The translations under genes were made by a program, and so were the position numbers. Shown here piece after piece: positions 8,073-16,986 of a stretch of 27,017 bases of DNA (its first letter is position 1; every line of letters begins with the position of its first letter). The DNA is from Fragilaria crotonensis (Eukaryota > Bacillariophyta > Fragilariophyceae > Fragilariales > Fragilariaceae), in contig JAKSYS010000761.1 of NCBI GenBank assembly GCA_022925895.1, forward strand, positions 1 through 27,017, given 5' to 3'. The notes beneath the pieces were generated by a model. The model searched no databases and was not told the origin of the DNA. It was given only the letters and a program-made list of their open reading frames with translations.

Positions 8073-9887
8073 ATGGATTGCGTTGACAGCAGTGAGGAAC
8101 ATCACGCCCGAAAGCGCCAGAGTGAGGGTGAGCGCGACGTGACTAAGGTCGAGAAATTATCGCCGGTCATCAAGTACGCGGCCATCATTCTTGTCCACAT
8201 TCTCTGCCTGGTCGTCTATCTTATTCCAATTCTGACCCACAATAACGATGTTGAACCCGTCTTGGATGAAGCACACATTGTACCAACAGTAAATAGTGAT
8301 GTTGCTGGGACTTCAACGCTCGAGCAAGTGTTTACCAACGACTATTGGGGCAGAAACATGAACACGGCGTCAAGTCACAAATCCTGGCGTCCTCTTACCA
8401 TTCTGACGTTTCGATGGCTCAAGGGTCCAGGATTCTTGCATACCTTGACAACGTATCGAATTGTCAACATTTTGGCGAATGCCGCCGTGGGAGAATGTGT
8501 CTCGATCATGGCCGTTAAGATTTTCCCTCATCTCTCCGACGCGCAATCGCTTCTGCTGCGATGTTGTGTCAAACTGTTCTTTTGTCTGCATCCTACTCAC
8601 GTCGAAGTGACCGCCAATGCTGCGAACCGACCCCATTTGCTTGCCGTACTTGCTGCCGTTGTGCTGTGCGACCCTAAGCTTCATGTATTCGGTGTTGCTC
8701 TAACGCATCTCACCGGTCTGTTGTGTAGCGAAACGTTCATTTTTCAGATGCCAGCCGTTGTCATAACCTTGGTATTGATTCAGTGGAAAAATCTCACTGG
8801 CAAGGATTTCAACTCTCTGATTTCAGCATTCATATCGGTGCTGCCGAGGCTCGTACTGCTCTTTCTTCTGTCCGTTTCCTACCTCGTCATGCGATTCATG
8901 TTGGATTGGCTATCCATCCCCACGGGTCTCATCCGACCTGCTGAAAATCCTTTTTTTCCTCTTGAAGGCATGGAACGTGCAAGGAATTACGCCTACGTGC
9001 TAGTCATTCATATTTTCAAAGGGTGGAATCTCGACTTTATCGGCTTCTCACACGAATATGGTTTCGAATGCATCAGGAAACTCAAGAAATGGACCGATCC
9101 ACGATTTGGCATGGTAATCGCTACGGTCACTATTTTGGTATACGCTGCCAGAAAATGTCGTCAAAAAGGACTGGGTGCTAGTTTGCTTCTTCTCTTTCAC
9201 CTATCATGGATGGCAACTCTCTTTCCCATTAGTGGAGTTGTCAAGGTCGGAACCTTCATTGCGGACCGCATCGTAGTTGCATCAACTGTATCGGTCAGTG
9301 TTCTGGTAGGCCGATGGTTGACAGGGTGGGTCATGCCCGATGGGGCAGCAACGCCGCATCGTTTCAAGTCATGCCTGGTGTTCGGACTCTTCGCCTTGAT
9401 GTGGTTTCGGGTGCACAATCGAGCCTTGGACTGGATGGACAGCTACCCACTCCTGACGTCGTCCCTCAGGACATGTCCTCGAAGCGCCAAAAGTAACCTT
9501 GAAGTGTCAAAAGTGTACTCTGGACTTGTTTCCGAATTGTTTGATCTGAACAGGTCGCTGTCTCACTTGGAAAAGGCTGAAGAGATTGATCCCACATACT
9601 GCGATGTTCATCAGCAGTTTGCACATGTCTACATTCAACAGCAGAATCTCTTGGAATTTGAATCACGCCTGGCGAAAGCCATTTTGTGCCCCTTTAGTAT
9701 GGCAGGAGCGTCGGATATGTGGAGGCGGTATTGGCCAGTCGTATTGCAGGATCCTAATGCTGCCGCGGAAGGAAAAGCTCGAATGGACAGGTATCAGATG
9801 CTTATTGAAAGAGCCGTTGCGCGCGAGCAGCAAGAATTAGATAACGGGAAGCCGCAGTGGAGAGGAGCTTCGTTAGACGAGTTTTAG
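8073..9887 (+). CDS. TMTC-like GT-C family protein O-mannosyltransferase
   Basis: Intronless, 604 aa, start ATG 8073. After a charged cytosolic tail comes a first membrane helix (about residues 33-54), then a luminal loop with an acidic pair (D65-E66), the position of the GT-C catalytic acidic motif. Family landmarks follow: NDYWG (89-93), SHKSWRPLT (101-109), HPTHVEVTANAANRPHLLA (173-191) and a late GTFIADR motif. These match the metazoan TMTC family (CAZy GT105), which transfers mannose from dolichyl-phosphate mannose in the ER. Several further hydrophobic segments give a multipass protein. The C-terminal 100 residues (about 490-570) resemble one or two TPR units, far fewer than in animal TMTCs. 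The gene stands alone between two transposons. Family assignment is fairly sure; the acceptor protein is unknown. Confidence 0.82.
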   Translation: MDCVDSSEEHHARKRQSEGERDVTKVEKLSPVIKYAAIILVHILCLVVYLIPILTHNNDVEPVLDEAHIVPTVNSDVAGTSTLEQVFTNDYWGRNMNTASSHKSWRPLTILTFRWLKGPGFLHTLTTYRIVNILANAAVGECVSIMAVKIFPHLSDAQSLLLRCCVKLFFCLHPTHVEVTANAANRPHLLAVLAAVVLCDPKLHVFGVALTHLTGLLCSETFIFQMPAVVITLVLIQWKNLTGKDFNSLISAFISVLPRLVLLFLLSVSYLVMRFMLDWLSIPTGLIRPAENPFFPLEGMERARNYAYVLVIHIFKGWNLDFIGFSHEYGFECIRKLKKWTDPRFGMVIATVTILVYAARKCRQKGLGASLLLLFHLSWMATLFPISGVVKVGTFIADRIVVASTVSVSVLVGRWLTGWVMPDGAATPHRFKSCLVFGLFALMWFRVHNRALDWMDSYPLLTSSLRTCPRSAKSNLEVSKVYSGLVSELFDLNRSLSHLEKAEEIDPTYCDVHQQFAHVYIQQQNLLEFESRLAKAILCPFSMAGASDMWRRYWPVVLQDPNAAAEGKARMDRYQMLIERAVAREQQELDNGKPQWRGASLDEF

Positions 9888-10458
9888 TGCCTCGTCATTT
9901 TGAAGGAACAAGTTGCTTCTTGATTTCACAAAACGGCAATTCTTCTAAACTCTTGTAGTAACGCGGAAATGAACCTCTCGGAGGATTTTCTTGCTACACG
10001 GATAAAGTGAAGCCATCGCCTGCAGTGGTTGCACGACAACCAGATGGATATGTTTCGAGTACGGTAGTCTCGCCTATCGGTAAATGTTTTATAGGTGTTG
10101 CTTCCGTCAAACTCATGATACCTTGTGGTACCGCATGTTATATGTTTTCGTGATACAACCACAAACACTGGAGTCTGGCAGAACTCAATGCAACTTCTCT
10201 ACTAGGCGATAAGATTGACAACGATGAAATAGATTACAAATACATTGATGTTTTCCTAGTGATTGGGTTTGGAAGAAGGATGCCTTTGTTCATCGACGTA
10301 ACCTTGAACTTGTCAATCTGTAGCAAAACGATTTGTCGTCGCGTTTGGACGCCTGGATGAAAGCGCGTCCGCGAGTTCTCCAGACTCGGAAGTAGTGGAT
10401 ACGCGATTGTTGGCTTGAACAAGCCGGCATACTAAAGAATCATATATGAGAATGAGTT
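9888..10458. other. Intergenic stretch, 3' side of the TMTC-like gene
   Basis: No convincing gene, RNA or element end. The short frames on both strands lack family features. Confidence 0.5.
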
Positions 10459-10566
10459 GCGAATGGACATCACCTGGGTTCTATGCATACCTCGCCAAGG
10501 AGCATCCATGCGAATGGGATGCGTATGGACGTCCCCTGGGTTCTCGTCTACCTCGCCAGGGAACAA
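10459..10566 (+). repeat. Two-copy 62-bp tandem duplication
   Basis: Copy 1 at 10459-10504 and copy 2 at 10521-10566 share GCG(A/T)ATGGAC(A/G)TC, CCTGGGTTCT and ACCTCGCCA(A/G)GG with a 62-bp period. The copies are about 83% identical, so the duplication is old. Overlapping short open frames here are probably by-products. Confidence 0.75.
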
Positions 10567-10966
10567 TAGTGTTCGGCTTTTGGTACCAGGTAACAATAAA
10601 GTGGATGTACAGTACGACTTCGTCTCCATAACGACAATAACGGCATCAGATTTCTTCATCGTACTTGGCGTACACTCAATGTAGTACTAGTACTGGAGTT
10701 TCATAGACTGTTGACTCTTTGTACTCCCAGTCGCCGAGTGTGACATGTGACATGTCGTACTCAGACAAATGCGTATGCATACAGTTGATAAATGTTGCCG
10801 TCGCACATATGCGTATCTACGAGACCTTGATATTTACGAGAACACAGGATGTTACGATGCATAAGAGCATCCTCACCGCTGGAGCTAAATCTGAGATATG
10901 ACCCGATAGGACCATTTGCGTCGACAATTTTGTCCAAAATGCATGGCACCGCTTGGGCTCGATACC

Positions 10967-10999
10967 TCAGATTTCGCGCCCGAAGGGCGCGAAATCTGA
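10967..10999. repeat. Perfect 15-bp hairpin inside the Harbinger-type element
   Basis: Arms 10967-10981 and 10985-10999 (TCAGATTTCGCGCCC and its complement) with a 3-nt GAA loop. The outer CAGATTT repeats the inner end of the TIR. Confidence 0.85.
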
Positions 11000-11004
11000 A
11001 TTGG

Positions 11005-11042
11005 GGCGCCAGAATTCAGCAAAATCGATGAATTCTGGCGCC
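11005..11042. repeat. Perfect 14-bp hairpin beside the first
   Basis: Arms 11005-11018 and 11029-11042 (GGCGCCAGAATTCA and complement), 10-nt loop. It is followed at once by a further GGCGCCAGATTCTCGCGCC partial copy, so GC-rich inverted units are stacked here. Confidence 0.85.
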
Positions 11043-11206
11043 GGCGCCAGATTCTCGCGCCCCCTCGTTTTGTCCTATTTGACCCATTCGAATAAAACAT
11101 TAACCAATAGAATTTTATCACGGATGCCGATGCACACCGTGACTCATGTCAGTTTGTCTGTCATCTGAATGGAAAAATTGACATCATCTCGGAAGAGGAT
11201 GATGAC

Positions 11207-11527
11207 CAGAGACGGGAATTTCTGAAAACATCAAACCCATGGGTACCCACGTAAAGCTACGCTCACGGAAGTACCAGCCCAAACCCACCCAGAACCCATA
11301 CGATCTACCAAGACCAACCCAAACCCACCCAAACCCAGTAGCCAGTCCTGGAGTACATGGTTCTACTACTACCGGTAGCAAACATCTACTGTCATTTTTT
11401 GCTATGATTTGCCGGCCCACCCAGACCCACCCATGAAATCCTGAGCTCACCCAAAACCCACCCTTAACCCAATGGGTTTGGGTGGGCCGTGGGTTTGGGT
11501 GGGCTGGGTTTGAAATTCCCGTCTCTG
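11207..11527. mobile_element. hAT-type MITE nested in the Harbinger-type element
   Basis: Ends 11207-11222 and 11512-11527 are perfect 16-bp inverted repeats starting CAGAGACGGG. The 8-bp direct repeat ATGATGAC flanks it at 11199-11206 and 11528-11535. A CAG-type terminus plus an 8-bp duplication is diagnostic of the hAT superfamily. The 321-bp element has no coding capacity. Its interior is made of CCCAAACCCACCC tracts on the left (11278-11297, 11318-11337) and GGGTTTGGGTGGG tracts on the right (11474-11508). Confidence 0.87.
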
Positions 11528-12095
11528 ATGATGACACCATGGAAACAATGACGAGATCCGGCACAAGCAGATTTCTTCTGGTACCAGTAGTACAGGTACA
11601 GTACTCTACTAGGGTTTCTACTAGTCGAATAACACCCAACAAGAGGTGCTTTGCCGGTTTTTTCTCGCCTGTCCTCTTCCATGATTTTGTAGAATTTCTT
11701 GATGCCACTACCGGTACTGGTAGTACTACTTACTCCATGTAAAGGTAGTGCATACAACGCAAGTTCCACATTCCATTACCACCGCGTCATACAGAAAAAG
11801 CAGTCTAATTTACAGAGTGCGTGTCAGATTTTAATCCTGCTGCTCGAAAAAATTATGAAAGCGGTGCGAGAGAAAGATACCACAAATATGTCCAAAATAG
11901 GTTTCTAAAGGCGCGAGACCAATTTGTCCGATTCAGATTTAGCTCCAGCGGTGAGGATGCTCTAAGGAGCGTATGTATGTCATCCATTTCCTCCACAGTC
12001 CACAGCACAAATTTAGTCGTACATTATATAGAATTAGGCCGATGCTTACAGGCAAACTGAAAACAAAACAAAGCAAACGGGATTGATTGTTTTCC

Positions 12096-12212
12096 GTTTG
12101 TTTTGTCAAATACCACAGCTTACAGGGGTACAAAACAAATGAAATCGTGTGTCATGGTTTGTAAATTCTGGTTCGTTCAAGATCCTGAACAAACGGGGGA
12201 GCGCCGTTTGTT
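12096..12212. promoter_or_regulatory. Subterminal GTTTGT motif cluster, left end
   Basis: GTTTGT occurs at 12096-12101, 12157-12162 and 12206-12211, and ACAAAC at 12189-12194. The last two form a 9-bp inverted repeat AACAAACGG/CCGTTTGTT (12188-12196, 12204-12212). The right end has the same motif at 16397-16402, 16438-16443 (inverted) and 16467-16472. Such clusters are likely binding sites for transposon proteins. Confidence 0.55.
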
Positions 12213-12363
12213 AAAGTAACCCGGCGTGCATTTTTACAAAACAGAAGCAAAACATGCTGTGAACGTCGAGATCGCCACTCGCCACACGAGTTTAACATGT
12301 ATGTATCATAAAACCACGACATTCTCAATACATCAGACAAGTCGATCCAATTGTAGCGTCGTC

Positions 12364-14187
12364 ATGGGTGTTGCTAGTTCGAAGGTCTTCGTTAATCGGA
12401 TGCTCAGAAATGGGTTGGACGAAACAAATGATCCTGTGTGTGCAGGTAGCCACTACAACAGGACGAGATTGGATACCGTCAACTGGGTTGAAGAATCATT
12501 TCATCATCAACAGGTGGATGATTATGAGGACGATACAACGACAAATCTTCTCTTGAGTTTGCTTGCGCATCATTCCAATCTACGTAAGAAGAAGCAATTG
12601 TTACAACGAAAAGTGGCTGCGCTGAGAAGACGCCGGGCACGTGTAACACTGCCCGAGAAAAAGAGACGTATAGCACGTCGAAGGTTCTTCGTTGATCCAA
12701 TCTCAGGCGTGCGTCGCCCTATGACACCAACACTAAGCAATTGGTGGGTGGTGTACATCCAAGACCCAAACCCAGAATGCCGTCACTGGTCGAAGTCGTT
12801 CCGACAAAGGTTTCGGTTGCCTTATGACGAATTCCTGAAACTTTTAAGTATGATGCAGGACGACAGCAGTAATGATGTTTATTTTCGACGTTGGAAGACG
12901 GCTGTATCCTCCTTACAACTTGGAGAGGATCAAGAAAGCAATCCATGTCCTTCCGTAGCTCCGCCAAGGAAGGTCTCTCCTATGGAACTGTTATTGTTAG
13001 GAAGCTTACGCTATCTTGGCAGAGGGTGGACGTTCGACGACCTCGAAGAATCTACGTACATTAGTCGAGATGATGTCCATCGATGTTTTTTCCACCAGTT
13101 CTGTGCATGGGGTGCAAAGGTGTTGTATCCTATGTACGTTCAATTGCCAAAGACTCTGCAGGACTTGAGAGCTTGCGAGAAAGAGTACAGTGATGCAGGG
13201 TTCCCTGGGTGTGTTGGCAGTACGGATGCTACGCACATACCCCTTGAAAAGGTTTCGTTTGGACTCAGGCAGGGGCACCTTGGATACAAAATGTCTTCTA
13301 CCTCCCGGACCTACAATTTGACTGTGAACCATCGTCGGCAGATACTTCACTCTACAACCGGTCACCCCGGAAGGTGGAATGACAAGACTTTGGTTCGTTT
13401 TGATTCGTTTATGGCAGAATTGCGAAACGGTGCATTGAACGAAACAATGTCATTTGAATTGAGAAACAATCCTATTCAAAGTGGTGCACAAGAACAGGAG
13501 GAACCGGTGGCGGCAGCAACAGAAACAACAAGAACCATTAAAGGTGCTTACGTGATTGTCGACAACGGGTATTTGAATTGGTCGTCGACCGTGCCCCCAA
13601 TTAAGCATTCGTGCAATCGTTCTGAGATTCGGTTTTCTCAATGGCTTGAGTCCTTGCGGAAGGACGTAGAGTGTACCTTCGGCATTCTGAAAGGACGATG
13701 GAGGGTGCTGAAAAGCGGGATTCGAGTGCATAACACCGTGGCTGCTGACAACATATGGCTTACCTGCTGTGCTTTACACAATTTACTATTAGACGTTGAT
13801 GGTCTGAGTGTTGGCTGGGAAAATGGTGTGCCTTCTCACTGGGAAGGGGAACGCGGACAGTTTGAAGATGATGAAATTCCGGAGGCAATTCGAAGATTGA
13901 TTTCTCCGGATGAGGTCAGAACATACGATCAAAGTAGCTGTGGGTACAATCCAGCAGCACGTACTGCCCCAGCTGCTGTCAGTGACGACAAGAACGATGA
14001 CGGACAGTGTTATATTCAAAGTCAAAGGATCATAACAGAAGGTGAAGAAGTTGCAGTGAACGAGTTGACCCTGTCTCAATTTCGGGCGATGCTCATAGAA
14101 CACTTCAATATTTGTTTCCACGAGCACAAAATCAAATGGCCAAAAAGACTTGCAACAAAGACGCCTCCCCGACATGTTCCAAATTGA
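12364..14187 (+). CDS. PIF/Harbinger transposase (DDE_Tnp_4 type)
   Basis: 607 aa from ATG 12364 (context gtcATGG); the frame is open further upstream and an in-frame ATG at 12301 would give 628 aa. An N-terminal Arg/Lys-rich region is followed by a helix-turn-helix part (SPMELLLLGSLRYLGRGWTF and following). The catalytic core is D288 in GSTDATHIP, D400 in VDNGYLNW and E436 in DVECTFGILKGRW, so the D-E spacing is 35 residues as in this family. The distal GILKGRWR and CCALHNLL motifs are also typical. It is the plus-strand gene of the TTA-flanked element and appears intact. The protein would cut and paste the element into TWA sites, normally with help from a DNA-binding partner. Confidence 0.92.
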   Translation: MGVASSKVFVNRMLRNGLDETNDPVCAGSHYNRTRLDTVNWVEESFHHQQVDDYEDDTTTNLLLSLLAHHSNLRKKKQLLQRKVAALRRRRARVTLPEKKRRIARRRFFVDPISGVRRPMTPTLSNWWVVYIQDPNPECRHWSKSFRQRFRLPYDEFLKLLSMMQDDSSNDVYFRRWKTAVSSLQLGEDQESNPCPSVAPPRKVSPMELLLLGSLRYLGRGWTFDDLEESTYISRDDVHRCFFHQFCAWGAKVLYPMYVQLPKTLQDLRACEKEYSDAGFPGCVGSTDATHIPLEKVSFGLRQGHLGYKMSSTSRTYNLTVNHRRQILHSTTGHPGRWNDKTLVRFDSFMAELRNGALNETMSFELRNNPIQSGAQEQEEPVAAATETTRTIKGAYVIVDNGYLNWSSTVPPIKHSCNRSEIRFSQWLESLRKDVECTFGILKGRWRVLKSGIRVHNTVAADNIWLTCCALHNLLLDVDGLSVGWENGVPSHWEGERGQFEDDEIPEAIRRLISPDEVRTYDQSSCGYNPAARTAPAAVSDDKNDDGQCYIQSQRIITEGEEVAVNELTLSQFRAMLIEHFNICFHEHKIKWPKRLATKTPPRHVPN

Positions 14188-14305
14188 AGAGTGTATGGCA
14201 TTTGCGGTAGTACTAGACTACTCTTTTTATTACTAGTACTAGAATATACTAGAATGTGAGCGACGTCGTTGCAAGATGCTGTATACGTGGTAACGTCGTT
14301 GACGC

Positions 14306-15280
14306 TCAAATGATCTCGTTGTCAGATTCATAGTTTCCTTCACGAATTGTTTTCTGATTAGTCAAACTTTCATTGTCAAAACATTCTGCACACCACCAAA
14401 TCATTTCCAGTCCGCGTTGGGTATAACAGCATAAATCGCAGACGTATCTTCGGCATCGACGACACTTGTGCGTTGTCGGCGTTATCGAACATTCAATGCA
14501 CACTAGCACCTCTTGAGATGCAATTGACAACATTGCTTCTGCTGGCGACTTTGTTGGAGATGCAAATGATACAAGTCCAGAAGGAGGGACTGTGTGCTGT
14601 CGGACAGGGGTAGTTGTCAACACATTGTCTACACTGCCGTCTTCTCGTACGAGGTCTTGTTTTTCCACGACAGCAAATGAGGATCGCTGATGACTGCTGA
14701 CAGATGCAGCTGCAGCACCAGCAGCAGCTCGGTTGGCAGCTCTTTCAGATATGACTTTCAACTGACGATCTGCCTCTTGGTTTTGGAGGACACTCAAGTA
14801 CTCTTCATGCTCGCGCAACGTTGCCTCAAGAGCATCCATCTTTTCCATTAAGCTATCGGCATGAAGACTTCCCTCCTTTGCATGGTAAAACCGCCTGGAA
14901 GCACTCTCCACTTGACCCTTCAGTGACGAGATCTCATCTCGCACACGAAGACAAGACAGCATAGAATGCTTCTGTCGTGCCTTCTCAAGTGACTCTGAAT
15001 CCAAATAGTCCAATGCCTGCTTCAGGATTCCGTCATCCTCTGCGCAAACAAAGGATGTAGCTGCAGTATCGTCATCAGCACCGCCATATGAAGTAGTTGC
15101 TTCCTCGTTGTCATCGTTAGTAGGCAAACCCCGCTTCTGTTTCTTAGTACCCCGCCGGTTATCGACAGGAATGCCAGCATCCGAACGTAGTGCAGCGGCC
15201 GCTTTGAGGGCGCTTCGCGAACCAGTTTTCCTTCCAAAACTGGTACCAACCTTGCTTTCCGTAAACGACATTGATTTCAT
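14306..15280 (-). CDS. Harbinger accessory protein, C-terminal part with Cys-rich finger
   Basis: 324 aa, ATG 15280. A basic, Ala-rich start (RKTGSRSALKAAAA) is followed by two long coiled-coil stretches (about residues 85-185). The C-terminal 70 residues contain four CxxC pairs (CIEC, CRRC, CDLC, CAEC) with an intervening His, suggesting a cross-braced zinc finger of the RING/PHD/B-box kind. It is in the same frame as the ORF upstream (15323-16189), with only TAG 15325-15323 and 42 nt between them. They may therefore be one gene (a 48-nt in-frame GT-AG intron or a single stop mutation) or two. By position it is the second protein of the PIF/Harbinger element. Confidence 0.65.
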   Translation of the reverse strand: MKSMSFTESKVGTSFGRKTGSRSALKAAAALRSDAGIPVDNRRGTKKQKRGLPTNDDNEEATTSYGGADDDTAATSFVCAEDDGILKQALDYLDSESLEKARQKHSMLSCLRVRDEISSLKGQVESASRRFYHAKEGSLHADSLMEKMDALEATLREHEEYLSVLQNQEADRQLKVISERAANRAAAGAAAASVSSHQRSSFAVVEKQDLVREDGSVDNVLTTTPVRQHTVPPSGLVSFASPTKSPAEAMLSIASQEVLVCIECSITPTTHKCRRCRRYVCDLCCYTQRGLEMIWWCAECFDNESLTNQKTIREGNYESDNEII

Positions 15281-15322
15281 ATCCTCATCATTCTCGATGG
15301 GAATATGGCCCCAGAGACAAAG

Positions 15323-16189
15323 CTATGAAACCTTTGAAAACTTTCCATCAGGCTCCTCGTCCGCATTGTCTGCTCCCGCAAATTCCTTGTTGCCAGGTTC
15401 ATTGTTACTAGCTGTGCTGGTTGCAACGACCAGCAATTCAGGAGCAGCATCAGGAGAGTTCTCAGCCATGGTCGTGTCAACAACAGGACTTCTTGCAATC
15501 ATGCCGGCCTCCTCAGTAGCGACAACCACAACGGGACTTGCAATCATGCCCACCTTCTCAGTAGCCACGACCTTTTTCATTTCTGCAATGCACCACCTAA
15601 TGTAGTCGTCCCAATTTGTCCCAGAAGGGAAGTTGCCATCCTTGTACGGTGAGTTTGATGCAGTGACAATGGCCATCATCTTTTTACAGCTACGAAGAAC
15701 CTCCTTTGCTGCCCGTAGCAACGTCCTCCCTGTAACATGGGTTACAGTAGCTCCAACTGTCTTTCCAATGAGCAGCGACCTCTCGATTGATCCCTTGCCG
15801 ACAAAAATGTTCACTTCGTTTCCCCGTTGGTGCAATATTGGGAGCAGTGTTAGTAACATCGCTGGTGGCGTGTTGGGTGATACTCCTGGTTGAATCTCAA
15901 CAGAAGATGTCGTATACACACCATGGAACTTATTGAGTCCATGAAGAAATTGGTCGACATAGCACAGAAAGTCTGGGTTATCATCGCTGTTGCCAAAGAA
16001 AAGATCTGCAATTTTCGTCCCTTGTTGTGTTTCCGTCATGGAAGTAGCACCACAAAGGAGCGCTGGCGAATCATAGCACGCATACGCAATCGCTGCCTGG
16101 AACTCTGTAAGCAGTGGCGCTCGAACGTTGGACTTGTTAGTCTTTGACGTGTACACCCTTTTCTTCTTCCCTGATTCAGGTACCACCAT
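15323..16189 (-). CDS. Harbinger accessory protein, N-terminal part
   Basis: 288 aa from ATG 16189 (context accATGG), immediately followed by a basic GKKKR stretch. PIF/Harbinger elements usually carry a second gene for a Myb/SANT-like DNA-binding protein. Here only a short NWDDYIRWCIAEM helix is reminiscent of such a protein, and no clear tryptophan triad is visible. The last 90 residues hold two near-identical units rich in Val/Ala/Thr (VVATEKVGMIASPVV and VVATEEAGMIARSPVV). The product may continue into 14306-15280. Confidence 0.6.
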   Translation of the reverse strand: MVVPESGKKKRVYTSKTNKSNVRAPLLTEFQAAIAYACYDSPALLCGATSMTETQQGTKIADLFFGNSDDNPDFLCYVDQFLHGLNKFHGVYTTSSVEIQPGVSPNTPPAMLLTLLPILHQRGNEVNIFVGKGSIERSLLIGKTVGATVTHVTGRTLLRAAKEVLRSCKKMMAIVTASNSPYKDGNFPSGTNWDDYIRWCIAEMKKVVATEKVGMIASPVVVVATEEAGMIARSPVVDTTMAENSPDAAPELLVVATSTASNNEPGNKEFAGADNADEEPDGKFSKVS

Positions 16190-16508
16190 GGTTAAAAAAG
16201 GAGGCTCGTGCTTGAAATTGCCATACAATCAACGAGAAAGCCTTCTTGCTGGTGCCACAGCAATCATGTCGGAGGGGAGTTCATACAAGGCTTTCATTCT
16301 TCTGTTGTTGTACTGTTTCCACGTGAATCTACGACGTTGACATCTTTGGAGGGAATTTATGCATGGTCTCCATGATCGTATATACTATATGGCGTCGTTT
16401 GTTTGGTTAATCGGCTCGTCCGTAAGGCATGGCTTTTACAAACCGTCGGGAAAATTTCGACGTATGGTTTGTTTTGTAAATCGTCAAATCCCGTAAGCAC
16501 CGGCCTTA

Positions 16509-16986
16509 GCTTAACAGACGTCATGGGCACGACGTCTGAAAATTATCGCCATCTCTGAAAGTCATTACGAACATTCCTCACCTACCATCCTTTAGGCCTT
16601 TCCATGTAGTCATCGAACTTCGAAGAATTCCACGACTATTTATTGCTCAGATTCAACGGCCGATCCGCACAAGTCTTCCGAACACTCTATACAAACAAGG
16701 TACTTGTACGACTACTGTAAAACAAGAGACATTTTTGTTCCATCCGGCATTTCCACAAATCTTCATTCGCGAGAGTTTTTCTCATCCGCACTCCTATTCG
16801 TAACAAATCCACGTAGACGGGTCGTACATACATGTCTCTGGGGCGACAGGAGCCGTTTTGTAATCTCCGAAAAATGCACCGTCACCCTTGATACTTCTTG
16901 GGTGTGTGCGTGTGTTATAAAATTGCATAGACAGCACGCGTAGTTCGGCCGTTGTAAAAACCAACTCTCCCTCTCTCTCTGTCATC
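16509..16986. other. Upstream region of the helical-protein gene
   Basis: No gene. It contains an inverted repeat CAGACGTC/GACGTCTG (16515-16522, 16531-16538) directly beside the Harbinger insertion site, with two GACGTC palindromes. Confidence 0.5.
16916..16922 (+). promoter_or_regulatory. Possible TATA box
   Basis: TATAAAA, about 65-70 bp upstream of ATG 16987, with a pyrimidine-rich leader just before the start codon. Confidence 0.4.

Larger units (their letters stand above)
10865..11962. mobile_element. Non-autonomous PIF/Harbinger-type element with 30-bp TIRs and TAA duplication
   Basis: Positions 10865-10894 are the exact reverse complement of 11933-11962 (30 bp, start GAGCATCCTCACC). 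TAA flanks both ends (10862-10864 and 11963-11965), the TWA target duplication typical of PIF/Harbinger; the GAGCATC terminus is also usual for that group. The 1098-bp body has no transposase. It contains two strong hairpins near the left end and a nested hAT-type MITE, so the original element was about 770 bp. Confidence 0.88.
12037..16505. mobile_element. 4.5-kb PIF/Harbinger transposon with transposase and accessory genes
   Basis: Left end 12037-12052 (GGCCGATGCTTACAGG) and right end 16490-16505 (inverted, 14 of 16 matching) are flanked by TTA at 12034-12036 and 16506-16508, the canonical TWA duplication. Inside are a DD35E Harbinger transposase on plus and accessory ORFs on minus, convergent with it. 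Subterminal GTTTGT/ACAAAC motifs cluster at both ends. It lies only 69 bp from the right end of the neighbouring non-autonomous element, whose TIR is different, so the two are not a mobiliser/MITE pair. Confidence 0.9.

Noticed and set aside
10446..10684. Overlapping short plus frames across the 62-bp duplication.
   Set aside because: Several frames are open at once, as expected from a duplicated low-stop sequence; no protein features.
12364..12384. The Harbinger transposase starts MGVASSK, resembling an N-myristoylation signal.
   Set aside because: A membrane anchor makes little sense for a nuclear transposase, and an upstream in-frame ATG at 12301 exists; the match is short and probably chance.
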